From Pseudomonas quebecensis (GTDB taxonomy: Bacteria; Pseudomonadota; Gammaproteobacteria; Pseudomonadales; Pseudomonadaceae), in the NCBI RefSeq assembly GCF_026410085.1, contig NZ_CP112866.1, positions 2,604,001 to 2,668,000 on the forward strand: 64,000 bases of DNA. Reading direction: 5' to 3'. A program made the position numbers and the translations under genes. Positions 20,177 through 30,628 of the stretch are shown piece after piece (position 1 is the first letter of the stretch; each line of letters opens with the position of its first letter). The notes beneath the pieces are model-generated. The model saw only the letters and a list, made by a program, of their open reading frames with translations, was not told where the DNA came from and did no database searches.

Positions 20177-20938
20177 TTATTTCCCGCCCGTCACATCGAG
20201 AAAGGTGCCGGTAACGAATGAAGCCTCCGCGCCTGCCAGCCATAGAATGGCCTGCGCCACCTCTTCCGGCTGACCGCCCCGCCCCATGGGGATCGAATCC
20301 TTGACGCGGTCCACGCGCCCGGGCTCACCGCCGCTGGCGTGCATGTCGGTATAGATATGCCCGGGGCGAATGCAGTTAACACGGATGCCTTCACGGGCCA
20401 CCTCCTTTGCAAACCCGATGGTAAAGGTTTCCAGGGCGCCCTTTGACGCCGCGTAGTCCACGTATTCATTAGGACTGCCAAGGCGGGCCGATGCCGAGGA
20501 AACGTTGATCACTACACCGCCCGGGCCGTTATGACGGTAGGCCATGCGTTTCACCGCTTGCTGGGCACACAGTATCGGCCCGATGGCATTGACTGCGAAG
20601 ATGCGCTGCATGCGTGCGAAGTCGAGGTCTTCCAGGCGTGACTGAAGCGCCAGTACCCCGGCGTTGTTGACCAGTACGTCGATGCGCCCGAACCGGCGAT
20701 CAATGGCCGTGAACAGATCGGCAACCTGTTGCGGGTCTGCACTGTCGGCGCGTATAGCCAGCGCTTTGCGTCCCGCTGCTTCGACATCCGCGACCACCGC
20801 CAGCGCCGCAGCCTCGTTGCTGACGTAGCTGATCGCGACGTCATACCCTCTTTTGGCCGCCAGCCGAGCGGTGGCGGCGCCCACTCCACGACTGCCGCCG
20901 GTGATCAGAATCAGCGGTGCCTGCGAATCAGTGATCAT
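20177..20938 (-). CDS. SDR family oxidoreductase
   Basis: 253 residues, classical short-chain dehydrogenase. Cofactor loop TGGSRGVG (13-20), NNAG (91-94), catalytic Ser148/149, Tyr162 and Lys166 (YAASK), and the PG turn with IRPGHIYTDMHA. Resembles glucose/3-oxoacyl-type SDRs; the substrate cannot be told. GGGAG nine bases before the ATG at 20938 fixes the start. A long upstream extension of the frame is not coding. It is 29 bp downstream of the EamA exporter, probably co-transcribed. Confidence 0.9.
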   Translation of the reverse strand: MITDSQAPLILITGGSRGVGAATARLAAKRGYDVAISYVSNEAAALAVVADVEAAGRKALAIRADSADPQQVADLFTAIDRRFGRIDVLVNNAGVLALQSRLEDLDFARMQRIFAVNAIGPILCAQQAVKRMAYRHNGPGGVVINVSSASARLGSPNEYVDYAASKGALETFTIGFAKEVAREGIRVNCIRPGHIYTDMHASGGEPGRVDRVKDSIPMGRGGQPEEVAQAILWLAGAEASFVTGTFLDVTGGK

Positions 20939-20967
20939 GGTGTATCTCCCTGTGAGTGTTGGCCTTG

Positions 20968-21795
20968 TCAGCCGATGATGATGGCGCCGCTGGCGATCAC
21001 GACGCACGCCAGAATCCGGCGCGCGGTGAGCGGCTCGCCGAGGAACCCATAGCCGATCAGCGCCGCGAACAGCACGCTGGTTTCGCGCAATGCGGACACC
21101 GCGCCCAAAGGCGCTTCGTTCATGGCGTAGATAACCATTGCGTAGGCAAGCAAAGAGACCAGGCCGCCGACCAACGCGGTGACTGTTCCGGGCCGCACGC
21201 AGAATAAGCTGCGAGCGTCGCGCAGACCGATGTAGACCAGCGGCATCAGTACGCCCCACAAAGCGCTCATCCACACTGTATAGGCAAGCGGCGCGCCCGA
21301 GAGCCTGGCGCCGATGCCATCGACAACGCTGTAGGCCGCAATAAAGCAGCCCGTGCCCAGCGCATAGGGCAGGCTGGGCACCGAGAGACTGCGCCCTCTG
21401 AAGGCCAGCGAAATAATCCCACCCGACACCAGCGCGATACCGAGCAGTTGGCCAGGCGCGATACTTTCTCCGGCAAAGAAGGCGGCCCCCAGGGTGATCA
21501 ATACCGGCGACGAACCACGCGAAATCGGATAGACCTGCCCCAGGTCACCGACCCGATAACTGCGCACCAGAAACAGGTTGTAACCCACATGCAGCAACCC
21601 CGACAGCAGCGCGTAGCCCCAACTTTCAACCGCAGGCGGCAGCATGAACGCCGCGGCGACGGTGCAGGTGATGGCAATGGCCATGCACATCACCGTCATC
21701 GACCACAGCCGATCGGCACCGCTGCGCAGGAGTGCGTTCCAACTGGCATGCAGGAGCGCGGCGAAAAGGACGAGGCAGACCAGATGAATAGGCAT
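20968..21795 (-). CDS. EamA/DMT superfamily transporter
   Basis: 275 residues with about ten hydrophobic helices arranged as two EamA repeats (GYNLFLVRSYRVGDLGQVYPISRGSSPVL in the first; YAMNEAPLGAVSALRETSVLFAALIGYGFLGEPL in the second). Inner-membrane drug/metabolite exporter of unknown substrate. First gene of a pair with the SDR, and 29 bp downstream of the LysR gene, so all three may form one transcript. Confidence 0.9.
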   Translation of the reverse strand: MPIHLVCLVLFAALLHASWNALLRSGADRLWSMTVMCMAIAITCTVAAAFMLPPAVESWGYALLSGLLHVGYNLFLVRSYRVGDLGQVYPISRGSSPVLITLGAAFFAGESIAPGQLLGIALVSGGIISLAFRGRSLSVPSLPYALGTGCFIAAYSVVDGIGARLSGAPLAYTVWMSALWGVLMPLVYIGLRDARSLFCVRPGTVTALVGGLVSLLAYAMVIYAMNEAPLGAVSALRETSVLFAALIGYGFLGEPLTARRILACVVIASGAIIIG

Positions 21796-21824
21796 GCCCC
21801 ATTCTAGGTACGTCGGCGGCGGGA

Positions 21825-22790
21825 CTACAGAGAAGTCTCCTCATCGCGGTATGAATGAACACTCATCATTGGCTCCTCTACCTCTCGCACTTTCAGCGCC
21901 TCACTGAGCAACCAGCGGCGAAAGCTGACGATATGCGGCAGCGTTTCGACGCCCTTGGGGCAAACAAAGTAATAAGCCAGCGGCGATGGAAAATGCACAT
22001 CGAACAGCCGCACCAGACGGCCATCGCTGATTTCCTTCTCGACATGCCCGCTACGCACCAAGGCCACACCCTGGCCGAGCAATGCCGCCTCGACCGTCAT
22101 GTTGGTATCGCCGAACCTGACGCTTTCCCTGAGCGGCAGATACACCAGCCCCAGGGCCTCGAACCACACCTCCCATTTGGGCGCCAACTCTGCACCATCC
22201 CGCGCCAGCAGCGGGAAATGCAACAACTCGGCGGGGCTTTGCGGTGTTCCGATGCGCCTCAGCAAGTCGGGACTGGCCACGGGAAATACCTGCTCCCCGA
22301 ACAGGAACTCCGAATGCAGGCCGGGGTAACTGCCCTTGCCCAGTCTGATCGCGACATCGGCCTGGGCGTTGGAGAAGTGAATGATGGTGTCCGTGGTGTC
22401 CAACGACACCAGCAGCTCGGGGTGCTGGCGAGCGAGGTTCGGCAAGCGTGGCAGCAGCCACTTCAGGGCAAACGAATAGGTGGTGCTCACGCTGAGTCGG
22501 ACCCGGCCCTTCTGCTCGCGCAGGTCGCACAACGTCGCCTCCAGGCTGATGAAAAACTCGCGCACGATAGGCGCCAGCGTAGCCCCTGCGGCCGTGAGGC
22601 GTAATGCCTTGCCCCGCTCGAACAACTGCAACCCCCACAGCGCCTCAAGGTGCCTGAGCTGGTGACTGACCGCGCTCTGGGTCACATGGAGTTCCTGCGC
22701 GGCGGCCGTAAAGGTCGGGTGGCGGGTGGCGACTTCAAAAGCGCGGAGTGTTGCGGTGGGTGGCAGGTCTTTCATCGGGGCAGTATCCAT
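21825..22790 (-). CDS. LysR-type regulator, GcvA-like
   Basis: About 321 residues. The winged HTH shows the GcvA-type pattern (LPPTATLRAFEVATRHPTFTAAAQELHVTQSAVSHQLRHLE), followed by an effector domain. Starts at 22790 (MDTAPMKDLPP) or 22775 (MKDLPP) are both plausible; neither has a good ribosome site. Unlike most LysR genes it points the same way as the exporter/SDR genes just downstream, so it may be co-transcribed with them. Confidence 0.88.
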   Translation of the reverse strand: MDTAPMKDLPPTATLRAFEVATRHPTFTAAAQELHVTQSAVSHQLRHLEALWGLQLFERGKALRLTAAGATLAPIVREFFISLEATLCDLREQKGRVRLSVSTTYSFALKWLLPRLPNLARQHPELLVSLDTTDTIIHFSNAQADVAIRLGKGSYPGLHSEFLFGEQVFPVASPDLLRRIGTPQSPAELLHFPLLARDGAELAPKWEVWFEALGLVYLPLRESVRFGDTNMTVEAALLGQGVALVRSGHVEKEISDGRLVRLFDVHFPSPLAYYFVCPKGVETLPHIVSFRRWLLSEALKVREVEEPMMSVHSYRDEETSL

Positions 22791-22969
22791 CCAGCCATTA
22801 AAAGGGCATTGCATGAACGTAAGCTCATCATAAAGCCAAGCCGATTGAAAACCTCGCCATTCAATTGGCGCAAGCGTGTTTGCTTCGACTAGAGTGCGAT
22901 AGTGGCCTTTTGACACGTCGCTTCGTCACCTGCTGGTAATAAACCAGACGGAAGGCATGCTGCAGCGTC

Positions 22970-22996
22970 TAAAGTTGCGGCACATAGGGCAGATAA
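22970..22996 (+). promoter_or_regulatory. FliA (sigma-28)-type promoter of the che operon
   Basis: TAAA at 22970-22973, 15 bases, then GCAGATAA at 22989-22996. This differs by one base from the flagellar sigma-28 consensus TAAA-N15-GCCGATAA. It lies 45 bp upstream of the first gene of the chemosensory operon and faces it. Confidence 0.7.
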
Positions 22997-23041
22997 CCCC
23001 TATGTTGATTACATCCGCAGTACTGTTCAAGGATCGAACTC

Positions 23042-24256
23042 ATGACCCCGCGCCAATCCAGTCGTACCTCTCTTCCCGGTCATCCGCGTTTTCGTTGGTT
23101 CGCTTTCATTCCGGTGGTCCCCGCCGTGATCTGGATACTTTTCCAGTCAACCTCCCCCGCCAACCTGGCTGCTTGTGCGGCGCTGTTGCTGATCGGCCTC
23201 GGCGCGTGCGCCTGGAGCGCGAAAGCCCAGCGCGATGCGCTGTTGCGGTTGACTGCCGACGCACTGGCCGAGCAGGCCGAGGCCGAGGCGGCACACGCCG
23301 GCAAGGCGTCGCGGGCGCAGCTCGACGAGGTGTTGCTGGGCGCCATGCCGATCTGGGCCAAGCAGGTAGAAAGTTCACGCCAGCAAACCGAAGAAGCCAT
23401 TGTGAGCCTGGCCAATCGTTTCACCGGGATCGCCGCACGCTTGCAGGAAACCGTCCAGGCTTCGCAGCACGCCGCCGGTGAACTGGATGGGCAGGCCGCC
23501 GACGGCGCCCTTAAGGTACTGGCGCGCAGCGACAGCGAACTGAGCCAGGTGATCGACTCGCTCAAGGCCACTCAATCAAGCCGCGACCAGACCCTGGCGC
23601 AAGTGCGCAGCCTCACCGCCTACACCGGCGAATTGCGCACCATGGCCGCCGACGTTGCCGCCATTGCCGCGCAGACCAATCTATTGGCCTTGAACGCCGC
23701 AATCGAAGCGGCACGTGCCGGTGAAGCCGGGCGCGGCTTTGCGGTGGTGGCCGATGCGGTGCGTAGCCTGTCGAGCAAATCCAGCGAGACAGGCCAGCAG
23801 ATGTCCGCCAAGGTCGACATCATCAACAACGCCATTACCCAACTCGTGCAGGCCGCCTCCACCAGCGCTGACCAGGACAGCCATTCGGTGGGCGCGTCCG
23901 AGCAAAGCATCCAGCTGGTGCTTGAACGGTTCCAGAACATCACCGGGCGCCTGGCCCAATCCGCCGACCTGCTCAAACAGGAAAGCTACGGCATCCGCGA
24001 CGAGATGACCGACGTGCTGGTCAACCTGCAGTTCCAGGACCGGGTCAGCCAGATCCTCAGCCACGTGCGCGACAACATGAACGCGTTGCACGACCACTTG
24101 CACCAGGCCAAACAGGCACCGGACCAGGCGGTGAGCATCGACGCCCGACAGTGGCTGGCAAGCATGGAGGCCACCTACGCCACCGACGAGCAGCGGCGCA
24201 CGCACCACGGCAACGCCGCCGCGCAGCAGAATTCCCAAGACATCACTTTCTTTTAG
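23042..24256 (+). CDS. chemotaxis transducer with two adjacent membrane helices
   Basis: 404 residues. Two closely spaced hydrophobic helices near the N-terminus (about 17-35 and 40-57) leave essentially no periplasmic sensor. The rest is a cytoplasmic MCP signalling coiled coil with the conserved tip [20 protein letters not shown] (about 217-236). The C-terminal QDITFF is not a standard CheR pentapeptide. A signal would have to come from the membrane or cytosol, or through a partner. AAGGA precedes the ATG. First gene of the nine-gene operon. Confidence 0.85.
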   Translation: MTPRQSSRTSLPGHPRFRWFAFIPVVPAVIWILFQSTSPANLAACAALLLIGLGACAWSAKAQRDALLRLTADALAEQAEAEAAHAGKASRAQLDEVLLGAMPIWAKQVESSRQQTEEAIVSLANRFTGIAARLQETVQASQHAAGELDGQAADGALKVLARSDSELSQVIDSLKATQSSRDQTLAQVRSLTAYTGELRTMAADVAAIAAQTNLLALNAAIEAARAGEAGRGFAVVADAVRSLSSKSSETGQQMSAKVDIINNAITQLVQAASTSADQDSHSVGASEQSIQLVLERFQNITGRLAQSADLLKQESYGIRDEMTDVLVNLQFQDRVSQILSHVRDNMNALHDHLHQAKQAPDQAVSIDARQWLASMEATYATDEQRRTHHGNAAAQQNSQDITFF

Positions 24257-24265
24257 GAGCCCATC

Positions 24266-24634
24266 ATGGCGAAAAGTGTATTAGTGGTCGACGACTCCAG
24301 CAGCGTGCGGCAAGTGGTCGGTATCGCCCTGAAAAGCGCGGGTTACGACGTGATCGAGGCCAGCGACGGCAAGGACGCCCTGGGCAAACTCAACGGGCAG
24401 AAGGTGCACCTGATCATCAGCGACGTGAACATGCCCAATATGGACGGCATCACCTTCGTCAAAGAAGTGAAGAAGCTGGCCAACTACAAGTTCACGCCGA
24501 TCATCATGCTGACCACCGAGTCCCAGGAATCGAAAAAGGCCGAGGGCCAGGCCGCAGGCGCCAAAGCGTGGGTGGTCAAGCCGTTCCAGCCCGCGCAGAT
24601 GCTGGCGGCGGTGTCAAAGCTGATTCTGCCGTGA
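24266..24634 (+). CDS. cheY: CheY-type single-domain response regulator
   Basis: 122 residues, only a receiver domain. The acidic pair is Asp9/Asp10 (VVDDSSS), the phospho-acceptor is Asp53 (IISDVNMPNMDG), with Thr in MLTTE and Lys in VVKPF. Relays CheA phosphate to the output (motor or other). Nine bp after the transducer gene. There is no DNA-binding or enzymatic output domain. Confidence 0.93.
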   Translation: MAKSVLVVDDSSSVRQVVGIALKSAGYDVIEASDGKDALGKLNGQKVHLIISDVNMPNMDGITFVKEVKKLANYKFTPIIMLTTESQESKKAEGQAAGAKAWVVKPFQPAQMLAAVSKLILP

Positions 24635-24649
24635 TCCGGGGAGGCTGGC

Positions 24650-24937
24650 ATGTCCATCACCCACGAAACCACTGACGACACGGCTCGCGTGGGCATTGAA
24701 GGCGAGCTGACGATCTATACCGTCGCCGAGCTGGCCGCCGCCCTGCTGCCGCAGGTTGGCACCGCCGCCCGCCTTGAGCTAGACCTTTCGCAGGTCACCG
24801 AGATGGATGGCGCCGGCCTGCAACTGCTCGCGGTGATCGAGCGTGAAGCCGGCCTCAACGGCATCGCGCTGAGCCTGACCGGTCAGAGCCAGGCCGTCAC
24901 GCACACACTGCAACTCTGTCGCGGCGCCGCGTCGTAG
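24650..24937 (+). CDS. STAS-domain protein within the chemosensory operon
   Basis: 95 residues, a lone STAS domain (IEGELTIYTVAELAAALLPQ; LDLSQVTEMDGAGLQLLAVIEREA). In anti-anti-sigma factors the loop reads D-S-S-G with a phosphorylated Ser. Here it is D-G-A-G, so that switch is lost and the protein probably acts by binding, as in MlaB-like STAS domains. It sits between cheY and cheA, a position seen in some alternative chemosensory operons; its partner is unknown. Confidence 0.82.
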   Translation: MSITHETTDDTARVGIEGELTIYTVAELAAALLPQVGTAARLELDLSQVTEMDGAGLQLLAVIEREAGLNGIALSLTGQSQAVTHTLQLCRGAAS

Positions 24938-24976
24938 GCGGCCCCACCGTTTTATTGATCGACAAGGAAAGTCCAG

Positions 24977-27016
24977 GTGAGCATCAATCTCGATCAGGCA
25001 CAGCAGACCTTCATCGTGGAGGCCCGTGAACTGTTGCAGGCCATGGAGCAATCCCTGCTGCAACTGGAGAACGAGCCCGACGATCAGGACGCCATCGGCG
25101 CAATATTCCGCGCCGCGCACACTATCAAAGGCTCCGCCGGGCTGTTCGGCCTGGCGCCGATCGTGGGGTTCACGCATATCGTCGAAGACGTACTCGACCG
25201 CCTGCGCGACGGCGATATTGCGGTGGACGCCGCCTTGATCGCCCTGCTGCTCAAGTGCGGCGACCACATGCTCGAACTGATCGACGTGGTTGCCAGTCGC
25301 GGTGAGGCACTGACACCCGACGCATTGGAGCGCGGCGAGGCATTGCGCGAGGCGCTTGGGGTCTACCACCCGCTGCACGCCGCCACGGCCGACGACGCAT
25401 CCGCTGAAGTGGACGACGCCACGACGGCCGACGTGCTCTGGCATATTTCTCTGCGCTTCGGCGTGGACGTGTTCCGCAACGGCATGGACCCGCTGTCGTT
25501 CCTGCGCTACCTCGAAACGCTGGGGCAAATCGTGCAGGTCACCACCCTCACCGACCGCATCCCCGCGCTGGAAAACTGGGACCCGGAAAGCTGCTACCTG
25601 GACTTTGAGATCGACCTGCGCTCGACTGCCGGCCACGCTACCCTCAACGAAGTGTTCGACTTTGTACGGGACGAGTGTGAAGTCGTCATCACAGCCGTCG
25701 ATGAAGGCCTTGACGCCACAGCGAGCAGCAGCACTGAACTGGTCACCCAGCCCGAACAAGGCACCATGAGCGCGCCGCCCCAGCGCGTGGCGACGACCAG
25801 CGACGCCAAACCCCGGGATGGCAACTATGTGCGGGTCAACGCCGACAAACTTGATGAGTTGATCAATCTGGTGGGCGAACTGGTGATCGCCAGCGCCGGC
25901 GCGAGTCTGTTGGCGCGCTCCTGCAACAACGACCCCCTGCACGAGGCCACATCGACGGTGTCGGGGCTGGTGGAAGAAATCCTCGATGGCGCCCTGCACC
26001 TGCGCATGATCCCCATCGGCGACACCTTCAACCGCTTCCGCCGCGTGGTGCGCGACGTCAGCCAGGAACTGGGCAAGGACATCGACCTGCTGATCAGCGG
26101 CGCGGACACCGAGCTGGACAAGACAGTGGTGGAGAAGATCGGTGACCCGTTGATGCACCTGCTGCGCAACGCCATGGATCACGGTATCGAAAGCGCCGAA
26201 GCACGGCGGGCGGCGGGCAAGTCGAGCAAGGGCCACCTGAGCCTCAATGCCTATCACGATTCCGGCAGCATCGTCATCGAAATCGCCGACGACGGTGCCG
26301 GGCTCAACCGCGAACGCATCCTGGAAAAAGCCCAGGAGCGCGGGCTGGTGGCCAGCGGCGCGGTGCTTTCCGATCAGGAGATCTACAACCTGATCTTCGA
26401 AGCGGGCTTCTCCACCGCCGAAGCCGTGACCAATCTGTCCGGGCGTGGCGTCGGCATGGACGTGGTCAAGCGCAACATCACCCTGCTGCGAGGCACCGTC
26501 GACCTGGACAGCCGCCCAGGTCAGGGCACGGTAGTGCGGATTCGCCTGCCGCTGACCCTGGCGATCATCAATGGCTTCCTGGTGGGCATCGACCACGCCA
26601 CCTATGTGATTCCCCTGGACATGGTCCAGGAATGCATCGAACTGGATGAGCACCAGCGCCAGTCCAGCCGCGACCAGGGTTATCTGGACCTGCGTGGCGA
26701 GGTGCTGCCGCTGGTGCATCTGCGTGATCACTTCAACCACGAAGGCCCGGTCGCCCGGCGCCAGAACGTGGTGGTGGTGCGCTATGCCGAGCACAAGGCC
26801 GGGCTGGTGGTAGATGACCTGCTCGGCGAGTTCCAGACCGTGATCAAACCTTTGGGCAAGCTGTTCGGCGCACTGCGCGGCATCAGCGGCTCGACCATCC
26901 TGGGCAGCGGGGCCGTGGCCCTGATCCTGGATGTACCGGCTCTGCTCAACCAACTCGTACAAATGGAAGCCCGCACAGCCCAGGCACCACAGTCGCCACT
27001 GGTCGTCGCTCGCTGA
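24977..27016 (+). CDS. cheA: chemotaxis histidine kinase CheA
   Basis: 679 residues starting at GTG. Order: Hpt domain with phospho-His48 ([10 protein letters not shown]); a middle region (about 155-235) resembling a docking domain; P3 dimerisation (about 285-350, [20 protein letters not shown]); HATPase with [24 protein letters not shown]; and a C-terminal CheW-like domain (from about 530). Phosphorylates CheY and CheB under transducer control. All catalytic boxes are intact. The start is set by the Hpt N-terminus ([19 protein letters not shown]) and the AAGG just upstream. Confidence 0.95.
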   Translation: MSINLDQAQQTFIVEARELLQAMEQSLLQLENEPDDQDAIGAIFRAAHTIKGSAGLFGLAPIVGFTHIVEDVLDRLRDGDIAVDAALIALLLKCGDHMLELIDVVASRGEALTPDALERGEALREALGVYHPLHAATADDASAEVDDATTADVLWHISLRFGVDVFRNGMDPLSFLRYLETLGQIVQVTTLTDRIPALENWDPESCYLDFEIDLRSTAGHATLNEVFDFVRDECEVVITAVDEGLDATASSSTELVTQPEQGTMSAPPQRVATTSDAKPRDGNYVRVNADKLDELINLVGELVIASAGASLLARSCNNDPLHEATSTVSGLVEEILDGALHLRMIPIGDTFNRFRRVVRDVSQELGKDIDLLISGADTELDKTVVEKIGDPLMHLLRNAMDHGIESAEARRAAGKSSKGHLSLNAYHDSGSIVIEIADDGAGLNRERILEKAQERGLVASGAVLSDQEIYNLIFEAGFSTAEAVTNLSGRGVGMDVVKRNITLLRGTVDLDSRPGQGTVVRIRLPLTLAIINGFLVGIDHATYVIPLDMVQECIELDEHQRQSSRDQGYLDLRGEVLPLVHLRDHFNHEGPVARRQNVVVVRYAEHKAGLVVDDLLGEFQTVIKPLGKLFGALRGISGSTILGSGAVALILDVPALLNQLVQMEARTAQAPQSPLVVAR

Positions 27017-27045
27017 CGTATTTGCAATTCCATGGAGGTTCCGCA

Positions 27046-28701
27046 ATGAAATGGTTTTACGATCTTAAGATTTCCACCAAGCTGATCAGCTCATTCCTGG
27101 TGGTCCTGGCGCTCACTGCGGCCATGGGCGCCTTCGCCATCATCCAGCTTGGAGCGGTCAACCAGGCTGCCCAGGACATCCGCGGCAACTGGATGCCGTC
27201 GATGCGCGCGGCGGCGGGTATGCGCTTTTTTGCAGCCAACTACCGGTTGAAGGAAAACCGCCACCTCGGCACCGAGGTTCCGGAGGAAAAAGCCCTGGCC
27301 GAGCGCGAAGCCGCCGAGGCGCGCCAGCAGTTCGAAACCCGCATGGGTACCTACGAGCAACTGCTGTCCAACGATGAAGACCGCCGGTTGCTGGACAGCG
27401 TGAAAACCGGCTGGGCCGCCTACCTGGCCACCAGCAAGCAGGTGCTTGAATTGTCCCGGGCCAATCAGGAAACCCAGGCGCGCGGGTTGCTGCGGGGCGA
27501 GTCCAAAGCGCACTTCGATGAAGTGACAACACGCCTGCAGACGATGGTCGAGCTCAACGATGCCGGCGCCACCGCTGCCGGTGACAAGGGCTCTGCGCTG
27601 TACGAGAGCTCGCGTCTGTCGATCATCGTGGCGCTGATCGTTGCGCTGTTGATCGGCCTGGGCCTGGCACTGTTTATCGCGCGGATTATTTCCCGCCCGT
27701 TACGGCAGGCCGCCAGCGCCGCCGAACAATTGGCCGAAGGCAACCTCAATGCCCAGATCGAACCGGGCGCCAAGGACGAGACCGGCATGGTGCTCAACGC
27801 CATGCGCAATATGGTCGGCAAGCTGGCGCATATCATCGGCGAAGTGCGTAACGCCGCCGACAACCTGGCCAGCGCCTCCGAGCAAGTCAGCGCCACCGCG
27901 CAATCGATGAGCCAGGCCACCAGCGAACAGGCTGCCAGCGTCGAGGAAACCAGCGCGTCGATCGAACAGATGAGCGCCAGCATCAACCAGAACACCGAGA
28001 ACGCCAAAGTCACCGACGGCATGGCCAGCAAGGCCGCCAAGGAAGCCACGGACGGCGGCGAATCGGTGCAGCAGACCGTAGTGGCGATGAAGAAAATCGC
28101 CCAGCGCATCAGCATCATCGATGACATTGCCTACCAGACCAATCTGCTCGCGCTCAACGCCGCGATCGAGGCCGCGCGGGCCGGCGAGCACGGCAAAGGC
28201 TTCGCCGTGGTCGCCGCTGAAGTGCGCAAGCTGGCCGAACGCAGTCAGGTGGCGGCCCAGGAAATCGGCGAACTGTCCTCCAGCAGCGTGGACATGGCCG
28301 AGAAAGCCGGCAAGTTGCTCGACGAGATGGTGCCGTCCATCAACAAAACCTCCGACCTGGTACAGGAAATCAGTGCGGCGTCAGAGGAACAGGCCGCCGG
28401 TGTGGCGCAGATCAACACGGCCATGACCCAGCTCAACCAGGTGACCCAGCAGAACGCTTCCAGCAGCGAGGAGCTGGCCGCCACCGCCGAGGAAATGAGC
28501 AGCCAGGCCGAGCAATTGCAACAGGCCATGAGTTTCTTCGTGCTCGACGCCGCGACCAAAGCCACCCCACACAGCAGCACCGACACCACCGGCGGCAAGC
28601 CGACTCGCCAGCCGCCACGCCCGGCGCAACCGGCGGCACGCAAGGCCTTCGCCTACAACATGGCCAGCGCCCCGGACGAATCGGAATTCACCCGTTTCTG
28701 A
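27046..28701 (+). CDS. methyl-accepting chemotaxis protein with CheR-tether-like tail
   Basis: 551 residues. TM1 about 10-30, a helical periplasmic domain of about 150 residues (four-helix-bundle-like), TM2 about 190-213, HAMP, and a signalling domain with [20 protein letters not shown]. After the coiled coil comes a Pro/Thr-rich linker of about 40 residues, and the protein ends E-F-T-R-F. This has the x-aromatic-x-x-F form of the CheR-binding pentapeptide (NWETF in E. coli), so CheR from the same operon may dock here. The ATG at 27046 follows GGAGG at 27035-27039. Confidence 0.93.
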   Translation: MKWFYDLKISTKLISSFLVVLALTAAMGAFAIIQLGAVNQAAQDIRGNWMPSMRAAAGMRFFAANYRLKENRHLGTEVPEEKALAEREAAEARQQFETRMGTYEQLLSNDEDRRLLDSVKTGWAAYLATSKQVLELSRANQETQARGLLRGESKAHFDEVTTRLQTMVELNDAGATAAGDKGSALYESSRLSIIVALIVALLIGLGLALFIARIISRPLRQAASAAEQLAEGNLNAQIEPGAKDETGMVLNAMRNMVGKLAHIIGEVRNAADNLASASEQVSATAQSMSQATSEQAASVEETSASIEQMSASINQNTENAKVTDGMASKAAKEATDGGESVQQTVVAMKKIAQRISIIDDIAYQTNLLALNAAIEAARAGEHGKGFAVVAAEVRKLAERSQVAAQEIGELSSSSVDMAEKAGKLLDEMVPSINKTSDLVQEISAASEEQAAGVAQINTAMTQLNQVTQQNASSSEELAATAEEMSSQAEQLQQAMSFFVLDAATKATPHSSTDTTGGKPTRQPPRPAQPAARKAFAYNMASAPDESEFTRF

Positions 28702-28739
28702 TTGCAGATCATGGATCCGGGCTCACAGGGAGTAATGAG

Positions 28740-29279
28740 ATGGGCGCAGTGATGACTACCCGCCAGGCCGCCGTCGCGGTCGACGAGGATGCGCAATACC
28801 TGACTTTTATGCTCGGTGGCGAGATGTTCGCCATCGGCATTCTGGGGATCAAGGAAATAATCGAGTACGGCAGCCTGACCGTGGTGCCAATGATGCCGAC
28901 CTTCGTGCGCGGCGTGATCAACCTGCGCGGCGCGGTGGTGCCGGTGGTGGACCTGTCGGCACGCTTTGGCCGCCCCAACTCTGAGATCACCCGCCGCTCG
29001 TGCGTAATCATCATCGAAGCCAGCACCGATGACGGCCTGCCCCAGGATATCGGGTTGCTGGTGGACACCGTGTCCGCCGTGCAGGAAATCCCGGCCACCC
29101 AGATCGAGCCACCGCCCAGCTTCGGCGCGCGGATTCGTGCGGACTTCATCAGCGGCATGGCCAAGGTCGAGGGCAAGTTTGTGATTGTGCTGGAGGTGGA
29201 CAAGGTGCTGTCCATCGATGAGATGTCCAACCTCGCCGAGGCCGGCCAGGTGCCAGCCCTCGACTTCGACCCAAGGTGA
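28740..29279 (+). CDS. cheW: CheW coupling protein
   Basis: 179 residues, a single CheW domain (LTFMLGGEMFAIGILGIKEI, RGVINLRGAVVPVVDLSARF, GLLVDTVSAVQEI). Scaffolds CheA to transducers in the array. CAGGGAG lies eight bases before the ATG. Confidence 0.94.
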   Translation: MGAVMTTRQAAVAVDEDAQYLTFMLGGEMFAIGILGIKEIIEYGSLTVVPMMPTFVRGVINLRGAVVPVVDLSARFGRPNSEITRRSCVIIIEASTDDGLPQDIGLLVDTVSAVQEIPATQIEPPPSFGARIRADFISGMAKVEGKFVIVLEVDKVLSIDEMSNLAEAGQVPALDFDPR

Positions 29280-29288
29280 GGCGCGATC

Positions 29289-30098
29289 ATGCCGGATACC
29301 ACCCCGCTCGATGACCGCGAGTTCGGCCAGTTTCAATCCTGGCTGTACCGCGCGGCCGGTATCAACCTGTCACCGGCCAAGAAGGCTCTGGTGGCCGGCC
29401 GCCTGTTCAAACGGCTCAAGCACTATGAACTCAAGAGCTATGGCGAGTACTTCAAGCTGATCATGAGCGATCAGCGCAAGAGCGAGCTGCAAGTAGCGCT
29501 GGACCTGCTGACCACCAACGAAACCTATTTTTTTCGCGAACCCAAGCACTTCGATTTTCTGCGCCAGCAGGTGCTGCCCAAGGCCGCGCCCGGCAAAGTG
29601 TTCAGGGTGTGGAGCGCGGCCAGTTCCTCGGGTGAAGAACCCTACAGCCTGGCGATGACTCTGGCCGAAAGCCTGGGTACCACACCGTGGGAAGTCGTCG
29701 GTTCGGACATCAGTACCCAGGTGCTGGCCAAGGCACGAAACGGGCACTACTCCATGGAACGCGCCGCCAACCTGCCCCAGCCACTGCTGGTCAAGTACTG
29801 CCTCAAGGGCATCGGTCGCCAGGACGGTACGTTCCTGATCGACAAACCGTTGCGCAGCCGGGTCAATTTCGTCCAGGTCAACCTCAACGAACCCCTGCCC
29901 GGCCTGGGCGAGTTCGATGTGATCTTTCTGCGCAACGTGATGATCTATTTCGACCAGCCAACCAAGACCCAGGTGGTGGCGCGCCTGTTGCCGCAGCTCA
30001 AACCCGGCGGCTATTTCATCATCAGCCACTCCGAAAGCCTCAACGGCGTCAATGACACGTTGAAGCTGGTGGCGCCGTCGATCTATCGCAAGCCATGA
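29289..30098 (+). CDS. cheR: chemotaxis protein methyltransferase CheR
   Basis: 269 residues with the N-terminal helical CheR domain and the SAM-dependent methyltransferase domain: TNETYFFREPKHF, RVWSAASSSGEEPYSLAM (SAM loop), FDVIFLRNVMIYF. Adds methyl groups to receptor glutamates with SAM, for adaptation. Overlaps cheD by four bases (ATGA). Confidence 0.95.
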   Translation: MPDTTPLDDREFGQFQSWLYRAAGINLSPAKKALVAGRLFKRLKHYELKSYGEYFKLIMSDQRKSELQVALDLLTTNETYFFREPKHFDFLRQQVLPKAAPGKVFRVWSAASSSGEEPYSLAMTLAESLGTTPWEVVGSDISTQVLAKARNGHYSMERAANLPQPLLVKYCLKGIGRQDGTFLIDKPLRSRVNFVQVNLNEPLPGLGEFDVIFLRNVMIYFDQPTKTQVVARLLPQLKPGGYFIISHSESLNGVNDTLKLVAPSIYRKP

Positions 30099-30628
30099 AA
30101 AAGCCCGCCAATGCCGCCGAGGTGGTACTCGCCCCTGGCCAAGTCAGCTTTGCCACCTGCCCGACGCGGTTGCGCACCTTGCTCGGCTCCTGCGTGGCGT
30201 TCACGTTCTGGCACCCCCAGCGGCGCATCGGCGGCATGTGTCATTTCATGCTGCCGGCGCGCAACCGCACGGACCAGCCACTGGATGGCAAGTACGCTGA
30301 CGAAGCGCTCGAACTGTTGCTGCGCCACGCCCGCGCCAACGGTACACGGCCGCAGGATTACCAGGTCAAAGTGTTCGGCGGCGGCGAGATGTTCCCCGAG
30401 CAGCCGCGCCAACGGCCAGCCCACAACGTGGCCAACCTGAATATCCGCGCCGCATTGGCCCTGGCCGAACGTCACCACCTGCACCTGACGGCCCAGGACA
30501 TGGGCAGTACCGGTTATCGCACGATCATGTTCGACCTGTGGAACGGCAACGTCTGGGTCCGGCACCAACCAATGGGAACACTCGAAAAACATGCCTACCA
30601 AAAAAATCAGCGTGCTGCTGGTCGATGA
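30095..30628 (+). CDS. cheD: chemoreceptor glutamine deamidase CheD
   Basis: 177 residues. Catalytic Cys33 in LLGSCVAFT and His50 in GGMCHFMLP, plus the KVFGGGEM loop. Deamidates receptor glutamines to glutamates to create methylation sites. Translationally coupled to cheR upstream and overlapping cheB by 38 bases downstream, so the last residues share DNA with the CheB N-terminus. Confidence 0.94.
   Translation: MKKPANAAEVVLAPGQVSFATCPTRLRTLLGSCVAFTFWHPQRRIGGMCHFMLPARNRTDQPLDGKYADEALELLLRHARANGTRPQDYQVKVFGGGEMFPEQPRQRPAHNVANLNIRAALALAERHHLHLTAQDMGSTGYRTIMFDLWNGNVWVRHQPMGTLEKHAYQKNQRAAGR

Noticed and set aside
24779..27046. Open 755-codon frame opposite cheA
   Set aside because: Antisense to a fully conserved cheA. 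High-GC codon bias of the true gene keeps the opposite frame open; the product has low-complexity His/Gln/Val content and no family.
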